Source: Pomphorhynchus laevis
Lineage: Eukaryota; Acanthocephala; Palaeacanthocephala; Echinorhynchida; Pomphorhynchidae
DNA: 64,000 nucleotides
Assembly (NCBI GenBank): GCA_012934845.2
Contig: WNNJ02003539.1
Span: 21,094 to 85,093 of the forward strand
Reading direction: 5' to 3'
Below, in pieces: positions 1 to 11,851 of this stretch. A model generated the notes under the pieces. That model was not told the origin of the DNA and searched no databases. It was given only the letters and a program-made list of their open reading frames with translations. The stretch's first letter is position 1; every line of letters starts with the position of its first letter. Both the position numbers and the translations under genes were made by a program.

Positions 1-600
1 TATGCATTGAACCTTACACATTGTGTAGGTTGCTAAATACACAATGCCCAATATTTAGCAATTATAATCCACATTTGTAAAATAACGCAATTTATTGTGC
101 TGTCAAGCATCGATGTTACTATTATACGTGCACTACATTTACATTGTGATGCACCGCATGGATTACATCCAACATCAGTATGCTCAACAGCTTTTTGGTT
201 GACCCAGCAACCGCCTATTTATCGGCGTAGGAGTGTTTATAAAAACGAAATTATTGTAAAAACTTTTGCCAATAGCATTCTCCAGTTACTACATTGGTGT
301 GTATACTGAAACAAGCAAGCACATCACAGCACATTAAATGATGCTGATGTTCAGTGATCATTACAGCATGTGATGATCTTATCTTACACTTACAATTTTA
401 AGCTTAATCTGAACTGTTCATACGGTAACCGCAATGTCATTTTATCACTTGTACTTATGACCCCAGTGCATGTCTATTTAATACGTGGGTTATTCAACTT
501 TTTGCTCAATCTTATCTTGCTTATTTGGTACTTTAACGAAAGCGGGTTCATAGCTGATGGAACAATCAACTAACGCTTAATGACTATTAATCACTTCCCT
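1..600. other. Unassigned left flank
   Basis: I see no gene, RNA or mobile element here. Short frames of 60-80 codons occur but lack recognisable motifs or splice context. Confidence 0.4.
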
Positions 601-639
601 TCCATCGATGCATCATGTTCACATCGGTGTGGCACACCT

Positions 640-1885
640 CACACCAATGTGCCATGAGAAACACCGGTGTGTTCCATAACAGGTGCAATAACAAATTATA
701 TTTTATATATTCGTGCACTTGAATGTGTCTCTGTAATCTCTGATTATTCAGATTAAGAGTAATTTCGTTTTCCGAGCTTTGAACACTGTCTATGCGTGTG
801 TTAAGGTGCCTATGGACGATTACTGTGATCAAGATACTAATGAGCTCCGTTAGAGCGAAATGCGTCTGCCGTTGTTAATGTTCGCCATCGCACATAGGAT
901 GACTGGGCATACTTAGCAACTTTGGATATTACAAAGATAATTCGGTTATATTTCTTGGTATGACGAGGATATATATAATGCTTCATGCTGCTTATGCCTC
1001 CTTGTCGGGAAAGCATAGTGATTTATTTATAAGTATACCGGTGTAAGTCCCATAGCAGATGTAGCAACAAATTATATTTTATATATTTGTACACTTTAAA
1101 GTGTCCCTGTAAAACAGCTTTTCTATTAAAAGGAATTTAGTGCCTGATGCATGGTTAAACTGCAATAAGCACTGTCATGCATAGAGCATATGCTAAATTC
1201 CCTCGAATGATTCAGATTAAGGGTAGTTCTAGTTTCGAGCTTTAAACACTGTTTCAGCGCGTGTTAATGTGCCTATGGACGATTACTTTGATCAAGATAC
1301 TAAAGAGCTCCGTTAGAACGAAATGCGTCTGCCGTTGTTAATATTCGTCATCGCACATAAGATGACTGGGCATACGTAGCAACTTTGGATATTACAAAGA
1401 TAATTCGGTTATATTTCTTGGTCCCATTATGATATATAGAATGCTGCCTGATGTTTATGCCTCCTTGTCAAGTAAACATAGTGATTTATTTATGAGTACA
1501 CCGGTTTAAGTCCCATGTCAGATGCAACAACAAATTATATTTTATATATTCGTACACTTGAATGTATCCCTGTAAAACAGCATTTCTATTAAAAAGTATT
1601 TAGTGCCCGATGCATGGTTAAACTGTAATAAGCACTGTCATGCATAGAGTGCATGCTAAATTCTCTCGAATGATTCAGATTAAGGGTAGTTCTGTTTTTC
1701 AAGCTTTGAACACTGTTTAAGGGTGTGTTAATGTGCCTATATGTGATTATTATGGCCACGGTATTGATGAGCTCTATTAGAGCGAACCGCATCTGCCGTT
1801 ATTAAGGTAATTCGTCACACAAAGGATGAATGGGCATACGTAGCGACTTTGAATATTGCGTGAATAATTCGGTTCTATTTCTTAG
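640..1885. repeat. Tandem repeat, three ~464-bp units
   Basis: The marker GATTAAG following a TTCA recurs at 751, 1214 and 1678, a period of 463-464 bp. Each unit also carries a shared block ending in TTGTTAAT..TCGTCATCGCACA or close variants, a block around TTCGGTTATATTTCTTGGT, and the tract CAAATTATATTTTATATATT. Units 2 and 3 contain an extra ~90-bp segment with TGCATGGTTAAACTG that unit 1 lacks. The array stops abruptly next to a LINE 3' end at about 1885. Function unknown; it may be a local satellite or a degraded element. Confidence 0.75.
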
Positions 1886-2450
1886 TCTGATTTATTTATA
1901 GGGGGCAAATGCACGTTCGTGCGCTTACAAGCCCGCGTAGAAAAAGAAAAAGCAAATAAGAAAACAAAAAAATAGCATGTAAACTAAAATGTTGATGACA
2001 TTGAAGAATATATTATAGATTAGAGGGATGAGTGGAATGTGGCAAGGCTTCATACGAAAAAAATGTTGAGTGGTTTCTTTAGAGAGGTATGAAAAATTGA
2101 GTTGGATAGGATGTTTAGTTAATGCATCTCTTTATTTATTGTGAAGGAGCCATGGTGCAGGAACGTAAACGTTGCTTGAAGAATGGAAGCTACGACGGAG
2201 AACAGATGTTTGCTGGCAAATAATCCCAGGCAAGTGGAACAGTGTCGAGAAAAGATAGGAGACCATAGTTAGTTGAGAGCGGATAAACGTGGAGAAGTAG
2301 ATAATTATTTGATCGCAGAGCCAAGAGGGCAGAACGCGAATCATCAAGATAATCAAGGTGTAAGTAGGATTGTGAATGATAAAATAGAAGACGCAAGGTA
2401 ACAACATGCAAACCAAATTCAACACGAAGATTCATTGTGGTCTAAGATAG
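1885..2450 (-). mobile_element. LINE B (L2/CR1-like) 3' end fragment
   Basis: Read on the minus strand, 2430 to 2190 encodes a segment with NYGLLSFLDTVPLAWDYLP, matching the C-terminal pattern of L2/CR1-type ORF2 proteins (NYG-RSF----P--WN-LP). The low-coordinate end carries a small inverted motif (GCAAATGCACG, CGTGCGCTTAC), also seen at the 3' ends of the LINE B copies at 4582, 11852 and 28085. The reverse transcriptase and endonuclease are absent, so this is a severely 5'-truncated dead copy. Confidence 0.65.
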
Positions 2451-2459
2451 AATGCAAAG

Positions 2460-3480
2460 TTTATTAAAGACACGTTTTTATAAAAATTCGTATCGGAGAA
2501 AATTTTAAATCAGATTTCTATTATAGAAGCTAAACAAAAGGCTCATTCCTTTGATGTAAATATTAAAAATTAAAATTGTTAAATTTTTATATGTCCGATG
2601 TTATAGAGCTTAAAACTTCTGAATATAATTTTCAGTGTAATAATTACATTTATATATTTTTAAAGTGAAATCAAATTTAAATAAAACACTTAATGAATTA
2701 AAATAAAAATAAAACATAATAATTTAACTAAAACACTTGATCAATCAGTAGATGACATATTTTAATTTAGTGAACAAACACTTTATTTTATTGTGCTTAT
2801 CATAAATATTTACCGTTTAACCGACGTATTAGTTATAACTGTTCATTATTTGAAAAATTTATTATTTTATTGGAGCCATTCAATAATTTACTAATTAATT
2901 ATTTAATTTACTAATTTTTTTATTTGGAGTCATTCTGTAATTTACTCTCAATGTAGTAAAACTAGTACATCCAGATTTGAATTCCCGCCATGCGTTATGT
3001 TATCATAAGTATATTTGAATTAATTCAATAGAAAAATAAATTACGATTAAAAATGAGAGATTTTTATCTATTTTTAAAATTTGGAATTTTGGACAAAATC
3101 AACAAACACCAATTTATTTTTATATTTTGCTAGTTGCTGTAACTTAAGTTAATTTTAATCATAAGATAATTTTAATAAGTTTTAATCATACGTTTTAATT
3201 AATAGTTAATTATAATTTTATTATTATATTAATATATTAATATTAATATTAAATATTAATATAGTAATATTTAATTATATATTAATATAATGAATGATAA
3301 ATTAATATTAATTTATTAATATATTGATGAAACAATTAATAAAAATATTAAAGTGCCATGAAGTAGTTACAAATTACATTCTTTTTGATTTGTCATGGCA
3401 TTTAATTTATATAAAAAATAAAAAATTTTATACATTTTGCCGTCGACTTTATATTATCCTCTACAACCCTCACTGATTGA
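2460..3480. other. AT-rich spacer
   Basis: Extremely AT-rich DNA with TAATATTAATATT runs around 3220-3340. I see no gene or recognisable element. Confidence 0.5.
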
Positions 3481-3487
3481 AGTGTTG

Positions 3488-4200
3488 TAGAGGATGTTAC
3501 AGGTGTGCTTCAAGGCTCTCTGCCTTCTGCTATCTTAAACCTTGCTGTCTCCATTGTACATTTCAAACCTTCCAAACGCGAACAACATCTATTGGTATAC
3601 TCTGATGATACCACATCCCTGTATTCTCGACTCAAGTGCAAAGATATAGTCTCGGACATAAGCCGCTTCTTTTTGAGATTTAAAGACTAGTTATCCCCAT
3701 CCAGTCTTCTTCTAAACTCCTCTAAATCGCAGATGGTGGACTCAAATGGCATCATGGTGACGAAGAAAAATAAAAAAGACTGGGAATCTTTGCTCTCTCT
3801 TCCATTTTGAGGAATCAACCACTGCAGTCTTCACATATCGAGTAAGATACATGCGATTCACCATAACGGTTAAATGGTCGGCCGGATCAGACTTGACTAG
3901 ATTAAAATGTATCACGAAGATAGCTAGATAGGCCCTGAAATTGGCCTAGCATATGTCATTAAGAGAGAGTGTTCAGGTGCGCATATGGTGCACATGGGCA
4001 ATCTCGGGATTCGTCTTCTTTTCTAGATCACGTACCCATGAGCAAAGACTAATGTTTCTCAAGCACCTTATTTCGAGATTACCTACAATTTTCCGCCACG
4101 ACTAGACTCAAATGTGTGTGAGAGACCATGATTAACTCAGTTTGAAGGCGACAATTTGGTGTTTGCTAAATGATGCTGATCCCGCAGTCCGTTTTAAATA
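3488..4200 (+). mobile_element. LINE A fragment (RT palm to 3' end)
   Basis: The plus strand encodes GVLQGSLPSAILNLAVSI followed by LLVYSDDTTSLYS, a degenerate relative of the reverse transcriptase block GVPQGSPLSPILYLAASI and VVYADDTTSLF in the better LINE A copy at 47 kb. Downstream DNA aligns by eye with the C-terminal region (KARWALK, WGTWAISGLVFFS) but is interrupted by stops and shifts. Everything 5' of the palm is missing. The catalytic box reads YSDD instead of YADD. The 3' end lies next to the truncated end of the disulfide isomerase relic at 4255. Confidence 0.75.
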
Positions 4201-4254
4201 AAAACTTTTTCCTTATTTGGTGCATGGTGGTTTTGTATGTAAAATAATCTTTAT

Positions 4255-4581
4255 TTATAATAATCTAACGAAATGCGTTAGATTATCGGCGCTTATTTCA
4301 TTCTCATTGTCATATTTAATCAAATCGCTTTTAATCTTGATAAGACGAATGGCTGGTAATTGGGCAGCACTTAAATCGAAAAGTTCTAAAATATGAGAAA
4401 GATCTTCCAGGTCACTATCAACATGAGCAAATGCAACTGTCCAGCGAAATGACTTTGCGGTTTCTAACAAAACATTTCTGAATTTATCAATAATATCCTT
4501 TTTACTGGCAATCAGTGGATTAGTTGAATTTACATCAAACACAAGAACGTTCACTTTAAAAAAGTTATTTTTCAGTGGCAA
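4255..4581 (-). pseudogene. Protein disulfide isomerase pseudogene, b' domain part
   Basis: The minus-strand frame encodes about 100 residues matching the second non-catalytic thioredoxin-like (b') domain of PDI-family proteins. Diagnostic pieces are FAHVDSDLEDLSHILELFDL, AAQLPAIRLI and ISADNLTHFV, corresponding to the PDI pattern (F-DSD--D---ILEFFGL---..PA-RLI.. I-AE-L--F). PDI normally folds and isomerises disulfides in the endoplasmic reticulum. Here no CGHC active-site domain is present. The frame ends in a stop shortly after the b' domain. Its upstream part continues at 6525-6895, separated by a 1.9-kb LINE. Absence of introns between b and b' fits a retrocopy, but an old exon is possible. 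Confidence 0.8.
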
Positions 4582-6524
4582 ATGCGTGCCGGCGCACGCT
4601 TACATGACCACGAAAAAATCAAACTCATGTGTCGAGAAGGTAAGTATGGAGGCGGTATTTGAATGTAATAGAGGGAGCGCGGCCGATGTCAAAAGGGAGC
4701 TATTTCAAGGCGAGTGTGGCGGCGACGATGAAGGATCGGAGACCGTAGATGTTAGAGTAATTGGGAACATGGATAAGAAGAAACGACGGGAACGCAGCGA
4801 TAAAGAGGTGGAGCGATTGTCGTATAAGAAAAAGAGGTTGATGAACGATGGGGAACCGACAGCGATGATACGAAAAGTGACGAGAAGACGGCGGAGTTGT
4901 ACGTGGATGGTGGGCCAGGAGAGTTGGAAAAGATATGTGTATGTGTGGTCAAAGCGACGGAGACGTAGGGGCACTGGAACGGCAGAGTTGATGATGCGTT
5001 GTAGGGGTATGGTGATGGATTTTGTAGAGTTTGTGAAAAGGTTGAGGCAGTAATCGATTTTAGGAATGAGAAGCGATGAAGGAAGAGATATACAAGAATG
5101 AAAGTCGATAATAATGGGGCGAACACGGCGGATGTCACAGAAAATTAAGTTAGACGAGCGGACCTTGTAACGGACGAAGGGTTTAAGGGAAGTGTGATCA
5201 TCGAAATGAAATTCTGAGAAGGTGAGACTGTGGACTATGGGGATGATTGATGAGGCAAAATATACAGGGTAGGAGATATGTTAGGTTGACGGGGGAGGAT
5301 CCACATTAGTTTGGACTTGCATGGTTTTAGAACGAGACGAAGATGGGAGATACGTTTGTACATAGAATACATACAGTCGGCAACAGAAATGCTGATATCG
5401 TGTATGCGATGGGCGGGTACATGAGCATAGATGATGATGTCATCGGCGTATTGCATGACGTTAAAGGAGTATGGTTTGATAAACTGTGAGATATCGCAAA
5501 GTAGAAGAGAGAAAGGCAGGGGACCTAGGACTGAATCGTGTGGGACCCCACAGAAAATAGGGATGGGAGGAGAGGATGATGAATCTGAACAGACGTGAAA
5601 AGAACAGTCGGATAGATATGAAGCAAACTATGCCACGGAAGAGGAAGAAAAGCCGTAATCATTGCGAATGCGAGAAAGGAGGATGGAGTAGTTGACGATG
5701 GCGAAGGCAGAGGTAAAGTCGAGGGAGATGATAACACTATATAGAGCCTTGTCACTAGAAATGGGTAGGTCGTTGTAAACTTTCATGCATGCGATTTCTG
5801 TGAAGTGATTAGCGTGGAAAGTTAATTGAAAAGGAGGGTACAGATTGGATGAAGAGAGAAACGTTGATCTGCATTAAGAAAAGGCGCTCTAACAGCTTGG
5901 AAAGAGTAGGCAGGAGTGAAATGCTTCTAGGAGCATTTCTAAAAGCACTTCCTTCTAGCTTCTTTGATGGCTAGAAGGAAGTGAGGGGTCGAGTGATTGT
6001 TTCTTAGGAGGAGACTAACGGTGGGGGAGTTCCAGTGTGAAGGGAAGATACGACTGCGGATGGACTAGTTAAACAAGGTGGTGAGGAAAGGTGATATCGA
6101 TGAGCATATGGATTTAATTATAGGGTTAGGCAGAGGATCGGCAGGTGAGGTTTTTTTGAGCAAGGACATGAGGACATATGAGACTTCGGCAAGTAATACA
6201 GGGAGATGAAAGAGTTCCGGAGGATGAGGCTAGGCGAGTAACAGTGATATGGCATTGAGACGGGGTTGTGAGCGATCAACGTAAATATTTTTGTCTGAAG
6301 AAATGACGAATAATCATGGGGATTGATGTTGCAAGATGAAGAGGAGCGAGAAAGGATTGAGTTAAAAGTATGCCAGCGAGACTTAGAGTTTAATTAAGTG
6401 TTGATTTTATGCTTCCAGAAGGTGTTGCATTTAGTACGTAGTAGATGGAGATGAGACCGGCGATAGGTATCACGGAGGGACGGATTGAGCGAGCGGATAT
6501 CACGTCTGAGCGAGCGGCGCAATA
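4582..6524 (-). mobile_element. LINE B copy inserted in the PDI relic
   Basis: A minus-strand LINE. In element order: a linker with RRSLRRDIRSLNPSLRDTYR near 6500, a degraded reverse transcriptase, a well-preserved palm (MQYADDIIIYAHV near 5450), then C-terminal and 3' sequence. The region 5040-5870 is nearly identical to 28555-29390, the sister copy. The RT style (LDLSSAFD.VDH, QYADD, C-terminal NYG..RSF) places it near L2/CR1. Frames are broken in several places and the endonuclease is missing, so it is dead. It interrupts the PDI relic just after codons FDIK (6526-6537) and ends at 4582. No clear target-site duplication was found. Confidence 0.8.
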
Positions 6525-6895
6525 CTTTGATATCAAACATAAGTTTAGCAACTTCAGCATTAAAATGTGAGAGCAACGGAACAATATTGAATTTCACAAA
6601 ATTTTTAACTGAATCTCACGTTGCTTATCTTTCCATTACTGCTTCTAATTAATCGAACTTTTTGTAAACCATCATTTGTACATTATCTTTGATAGATAAA
6701 AGTTTTTTTTATTAATTTATCGGTCAGAATCGATACTAATAACGGTTCTCCTAAGTAACGTTCTGCTTGATCATACACGGATTCGTATGTTAACGATGAG
6801 TTATCCTTAATGAAGCTAACAAACCCGATACGCTTGTGCTTTTTCAAAGCTTCCAGATATTCCTTTGTTCTTATTTCTGGTACTGCATAGCTCAT
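6525..6895 (-). pseudogene. Protein disulfide isomerase pseudogene, b domain part
   Basis: The minus strand encodes YLEALKKHKRIGFVSFIKDN, matching the start of the PDI b domain (..V-GFFKD..). After a frame change comes KDNVQMMVYKKFD, the PDI motif (-V-LFKKFDE), and then NFVKFNIVPLLSHFN and AKLMFDIK, the linker into b' (-F---N-LPLV-EF----A-KIF---IK). I count at least two in-frame stops (after KKFD and after VMER) and one frameshift. It joins logically to the b' segment at 4255-4581 once the LINE at 4582-6524 is set aside. The catalytic a domains are not visible at higher coordinates. Confidence 0.75.
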
Positions 6896-7299
6896 ATCAA
6901 GATTACCTAATTTAAAATGCCTTCTACATCATGATTGCAGTCATCTTGTGATAGAAATGAAGTTGTCCGCTTGGCTTCTTGCGCGTTTTGAATGGCCTAG
7001 GCCCCTGCAACTGTCGTGGATGTGAGAATTACTCGTTTTATCTTTTCATCTTCCGACGTGTGATGGGATTGTTTGAAAACGGCCTGACCTCGTCTGCCAA
7101 ACTGTCAACCAGCTCACCAAAATTTGCGATTCTTTATATATTTGTCACTTCGGAAACGTTAAAGACAGCTGACTTTGTGATTATGAATTACCAAAGACCC
7201 AATCGCGTGGTCCCAATCCTACTACATTTCGAGATGAAACTCGATTTAATATGAATACTCGACACTTCCATTGCTTGTATGTAGTTGATGGGAACACAT

Positions 7300-7900
7300 G
7301 ACTGATACAAATTGGAGCATCAAGTATTGTTTCGTATTCTCTATGTTGAGTTTTCTACAAACGGGTTTCTATCTCGTAGTACGTTCGGTTCAAAAGATCA
7401 ATGCTATATAGCATATCCTTTGAATTCCCTCTCATTAGTGCTATTGAGATTCGCTAAAAAAGTCTTGCGGATGCGGTGCTATATGGTAGAGATGGTTGGA
7501 AGCTAAGGATCGCCCGATCCGTCTAATTATTTTGTCTCCTTCCGAATTTCAGCCGCCATAATTTTCGATGACTTCAAGTCGATATTTCCTATTTTTGACT
7601 GACGATGCGTTTTGCGCAGCTGTGTAACCAGGCACATAAGCTTACTGGCGAAGATATACTTTCTGTAGTGGACGTGCCTTAGCAAATTAATCGCATCTGA
7701 AGGATCTCCGTATATCAGGATATCTGCTAGCCGTCTTGTAGATTATGGATAAGGTTGCAAACCTCGCAGTTCACATGCATTCCTGTTTATTGTGCCGCCT
7801 GAATGACGACGTCACGTATTTCATCATGGCGCATTCCTTTATGATCGCCATAACTGCATGTTAGTGCATGGAACCCCTCAGCATCTGAAGTCTGAAAACA
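7300..7900 (-). pseudogene. Relic of a nuclease-like C-terminal domain of a retroelement-associated protein
   Basis: Translating 7870 to 7560 on the minus strand gives DAEGFHALTCSYGDHKGMRH, then a run with RPADILI. This follows a pattern I remember from a domain found in many animal retroelement-like proteins (G-HAL-C----G---RH--++D.I--A...EP..+..KRPD--L), thought to be a PD-(D/E)XK-like nuclease region. Several stops break it. The 7300-7560 portion is less certain. A separate piece of what looks like the end of the same domain lies on the plus strand at 39975-40190. The family name is an inference. Confidence 0.35.
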
Positions 7901-8359
7901 TTGACAATAATGGTGGCTACTTGGATCAATTTGTAGGCCTAATCACAATCTTATAATAATTCTAAATTCTTAATCGGTAAGGGGCGTTGCTAAGATTTCG
8001 ATTATAGAAGACTTCGATTATTGTATAACATATGCATAATCAGTAAACTTATCCGATTTATCTACATCGCGGGATCCTTTAAATATCATGTATGTTTGAT
8101 AGGCAAAAAAGCAGAAAGTTATATCAGTTTAAGACAGCATTTTTTATATTTAATATCCACTAACTTTAAGGTTCCCAACTGGCACTCTTATCTAGTAGTT
8201 AAAACAAGGTTTTTAGTAAAAACTGACAGCTCTGCTAGCATAATCTTGATTAATATACTTTTGAAATGAGTGGCAATCAGCATTTCAAAGGACATACTAT
8301 TTGTATTTTAATACAGATCATATCATCTGTATTTTAATATGGTGTGATGGGTTATCCCA

Positions 8360-8610
8360 CCGATGTACCAACTAGTCGAGTAGGTATGTTGCGGCAACAT
8401 AGTAGTCTTGTATAAATCTCGATTTGGCAAATTACTGAAAATATTTAGACTGTCGAGGAGGGGAATTCACATGTGGAATTTGCTGCCCGAGAAAGTCGTT
8501 GCTTCCCCCCAACTTAAGCACGCTAAAATCACGATGCTGCAAATTGAATATCGTGAACAATTCCACCACTCAACACATCTGATGAACTGTCCTATTTAGC
8601 TACGATATTC
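8360..8610 (+). mobile_element. LINE 3' fragment (CR1/L2-type C-terminus)
   Basis: The plus strand encodes YKSRFGKLLKIFRLSRRGIH, continuing MWNLLPEKVVASPQLKHAK. This is the conserved extreme C-terminus of CR1/L2-type ORF2 proteins (F--R----WN-LP--VV-A-S---FK). Nothing of the reverse transcriptase remains, so it is a short 5'-truncated remnant. It is a different lineage from LINE B, whose C-terminus reads NYG..RSF. Confidence 0.6.
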
Positions 8611-8742
8611 ACGGCTTCGTTGAATGACTATTTGCTTTTTTGGACTCTATCTGTATCGCCTTTTGGCATATATTTGAATAAGTAAATATCTTCAAATATA
8701 AAAATTTATGAGATATTTAAAAATGATAATTTTTTCATAATA

Positions 8743-9100
8743 ATCAAATCAGCTAACTGAGTCTACGTATTTAATATAATTATAAACTAGACAAAACATA
8801 ATAATGCTAAATCAAAATTTAATAATTAAATAATAAAATAGTTGTTATAAGATTTCCTATAATTTAAATCAAGTTAAAAAAATTGAAATTTAAAATAAAC
8901 GTCATTTTTATGAATTGACTAATAAATAACAGACGTTGTATCAGAATAAAGATTAGAGGTCATCTAGAGGAACTGCTATGCTATCAGGTTTCGGCCCCTA
9001 ACTCATCTACCCAACATAGCAGCGGGGCCAAATACATGCTAATGATGTATTTCCTCTGATAAAACTATCTAGTATCTTATTCTAATACAAAGTATATTAA
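8743..9100 (+). repeat. Repeat R copy 1 (full length)
   Basis: This copy runs from AGCTAACTGAGTCTACGTAT, through AT-rich DNA, to a GC-richer core and the end block CTTATTCTAATACAAAGTAT. The core contains these paired segments: A, flanking arms around 8961-8972 and 9051-9060; B, CTGCTATGCT (8973-8982) with AACATAGCAG (9013-9022); C, GGCCCC (8993-8998) with GGGGCC (9024-9029); D, AAATACAT (9030-9037) with ATGTATTT (9045-9052). B and C interleave, as in an H-type pseudoknot. No protein is encoded. The class (SINE, Helitron-like or other) is unresolved; the ends are not inverted repeats of each other. Confidence 0.75.
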
Positions 9101-9193
9101 ATAATAAGTTACAATATATATTTATGAATATATAATTTTTTGAATTCTTTATTAATAATTCTTTCTTGTTGATTATAAATTGACAATACAATT

Positions 9194-9355
9194 CAGTGGC
9201 TCTCAACAAGTGTGCCGCGAAAGAAATTGTAAAGAAAGGTCAGTATTCATTTTTGAAAAAATGCAAACGGAGAGAAAGTATTTTTTTGTGATGGTATGCC
9301 GCAAAAATTATAAGAGCTAAATAGTGTGCCGTGTAAAACCGGTTGGGAACCACGG
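9194..9355. mobile_element. hAT-type MITE, ~162 bp
   Basis: The left end reads CAGTGGCTCTCAACA and the right end GGTTGGGAACCACGG, which are inverted versions of the CAGTGGTTCTCAACC terminus typical of hAT transposons. Inner terminal sequences also mirror each other (GTGTGCCGCG left, reverse complement of GTGTGCCGTG right). The flanking 8-mers ATACAATT and ATCTAATC agree at 5 of 8 positions and may be a decayed target duplication. There is no transposase; it would depend on an autonomous hAT element. Confidence 0.65.
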
Positions 9356-9504
9356 ATCTAATCGATTCTAATTGTCACTAAATTGCTTTGATTAATTTTA
9401 AAAGCGTTGATTGCTAGCGTACAATAGGTTCTCAGTGCATTATGCACCAATATCAGAAGTATACCATTAATAGCATAAAAATTGGTATGATATTGGTATT
9501 ATAT

Positions 9505-9805
9505 GATTAAATAATATATAAGATGCACTATATAATCAAATTTCATCAGAGGAAATACGCCATTGGCACGTATTTGGTCCTGCTTCTATGTTGGTTCAAA
9601 GAGTAGAGGCCGAAACCTGATAACATAACAGTTCCTTTTGATCAACTCTAGTTTTTATTTTGATACATCGTCCGCATGTTTGTTAAATCATAAAAATAGT
9701 TGCTATTTTTAGTTCTTGCTTTATGTAAATCTAAATTTGAAATATTTATTATTTTTAATTATATAAAGTACGAAATACGTAGGTAGATTCAATGAACTGA
9801 TCCGA
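9505..9805 (-). repeat. Repeat R copy 2
   Basis: Inverted copy of repeat R: CATCAGAGGAAATACG at 9545, the GGCCGAAACCTGATAACATA core, and a decayed terminus AAATACGTAGGTAGATTC near 9772. The B and D pairings are partly kept. Confidence 0.7.
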
Positions 9806-9809
9806 ATTG

Positions 9810-10735
9810 TTGCAACACTAATGCTATACTATCATAATCAATAAAAGTTGGCGCGTTAATGGTTTATAAAGTTGATTATTCATTTTTAAGATATATCGTA
9901 GATAAGGCTATTTTAACTTTTTATTTTTACTATGATAAAATTTCAATTTGAGCAGTCACGACTTGCATTATTATTTCGTTTGAATTTAGCATTTTTATCA
10001 AAATTGAACCTTCATATAATTTCAGTAACAAACTTTTGACGATTCGACAACATATTGGACCTGTATCATCTGTCCGAAATTGTTAGGCTTTTTAAGAAAG
10101 AATAAGGGTACATCAGTTGTCGTTCTTAATTTCCCATGCATATACTACCTATTTTTGACCGAATAAGTAGACTATTAATCGAATTCAGCCGGTGTTTTAA
10201 AAAATTAGATACCGAATTGCGATTAATCGAGAGAAGCTAGCAAATTTAATAGATCACAGTCATTACTATCTGCCCTTAAATAAAATGGCTTTAAAAGCAA
10301 AGCATACCAAATTGACAGATCCAGCCTCGACATGTAGATATTATAAGCTGTTGGATCTGCTTGAGCTAGCGGATTTAATAGATCACAATCCTTCCAATCT
10401 AATTATTAACGTGACCAGTTTAAAAAGCTAGCATAATCAACCCATTCAACGACCAATTTAGTATTCCTTATTAGCGCAAAATTTGAACCCTACAATAATT
10501 TTAATTTATATTTTTGTATGTGCTATCTTTTTCTCAACGATGTATCTTGAGCCAACAGAGGAATACTATTTTACATGACAAAAAATGAAATCCCAAGCAA
10601 CTATATAATTCGTCGATTCAGCGTTATTCCAATAGAGCAGTTATATTGGATTCTATTTTTCCTGAAAGTCAATATTAAATTTTAATTTGTATTCAAGTTG
10701 AAATTAGTTATTCGCTAGAGATGGCTGCATCAATT
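9810..10735. other. AT-rich spacer with a short imperfect duplication
   Basis: No gene seen. A ~150-bp imperfect direct duplication shares GCTAGC.AATTTAATAGATCACA (about 10236 and 10362). Confidence 0.4.
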
Positions 10736-10870
10736 AGATCAAATAACTGAGTCTACCTATTTTATACGATATATAAATAAAAATAAATTCAATGAATAAG
10801 TATATAAGATTTTATGTAAGATTTTTTGCTTAATAATTTAAATTTATTTTAATAATATTTTGTTGATTTA
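10736..10870 (+). repeat. Repeat R copy 3 (5' end only)
   Basis: Carries AACTGAGTCTACCTATTTTA and the following AT-rich stretch. The structured core is missing. Confidence 0.55.
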
Positions 10871-11103
10871 TATATAATTAATATTATTATATTTAAATAT
10901 AATAATATTTAATATAAATTTAATATTTTAATAATATTTTGTAAATAATTATTCTCCTATTTAAGAAAAAGTCGAAGGAAATCATTAAACTTGAAAATTA
11001 GCATATAACAATGTCTTATCAATGTTACATAGTTTCAATATTTCTGACAGAGGTTATATTATCGGGAAACAAAGTCCATATGCCAATAATAACTTGTCAG
11101 TAG

Positions 11104-11345
11104 ATCAAATCAAATAACTGAGTCCACATATTTTAAACTATATATGAATTAAAAATAAATATAAATAATTATAAATAATAAATAATTATAAGATTTTATA
11201 CAATTTATATTTGGTTAATATTTTAAATTGAAATTTAAAATTAATTTTTTATGATTTGACTAATAGCAGACGATGTGTAAGAATAAGAATTAGAGGTCAT
11301 CAGTAGGAACTGCTATTATCAGGTTTTGACCCCTATTCCTCTACT
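11104..11345 (+). repeat. Repeat R copy 4 (3' truncated)
   Basis: Starts at AACTGAGTCCACATATTTTA and reaches GAGGTCATCAGTAGGAACTG and the first half of the core. The second half with partner strands B2, C2 and D is absent. Confidence 0.65.
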
Positions 11346-11694
11346 TTGCACTGCATACCCAAATGGGTATCATACATTACCCATTTATTAGATAATATAT
11401 GTTAATTTGCTGATAAAAACGCAGGTTTCTGAACATTATAATTTTAACGCCAATAAAATTATAATTTAAGGCAATAAAATTTTAAATTATGCAGCATGGA
11501 AATACCTTACTCTAATGAGGTTTTAAAATATGAAGAACATAAATGGGTATAGAAACTTAACGTTTTATTAAGCATATAGTAATACAAATTTATAATAATA
11601 AGATTTTATTAAATAACAAAATAACAAAAATAAGTGTTAATGGAAAACAACAAAACCAATTCAAATCATCTTCAACATCTTCGTCATCACCATG

Positions 11695-11850
11695 TGCCAT
11701 GTAGTCTTTATGCAACCTCTTTACGGCATCAGATCCATGGAAATCTGAGCCCCCAACCGATCCAACACGCCGCTTTCCGACTGAACCACCCGGGGTCTTT
11801 CACCCTCCAAAGAATCCAATCGGCGCGGACTATGCTGAACAAATTTATTT
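11695..11850 (-). mobile_element. LINE A 3' fragment
   Basis: The minus strand matches the C-terminal codons of LINE A ORF2 (GGGTGAAAGACCCCGGGTGG and GGCGTGTTGGATCGGTTGG pattern, protein DPGWFSRKAACWIGW). Only about 150 bp remain. It abuts the LINE B 3' fragment at 11852, so two unrelated LINE ends lie end to end. Confidence 0.75.
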
Positions 11851-11851
11851 A

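Noticed and set aside
4586-5053. 155-codon plus-strand frame rich in Arg/Lys
   Set aside because: Antisense of LINE B coding sequence; no independent support.
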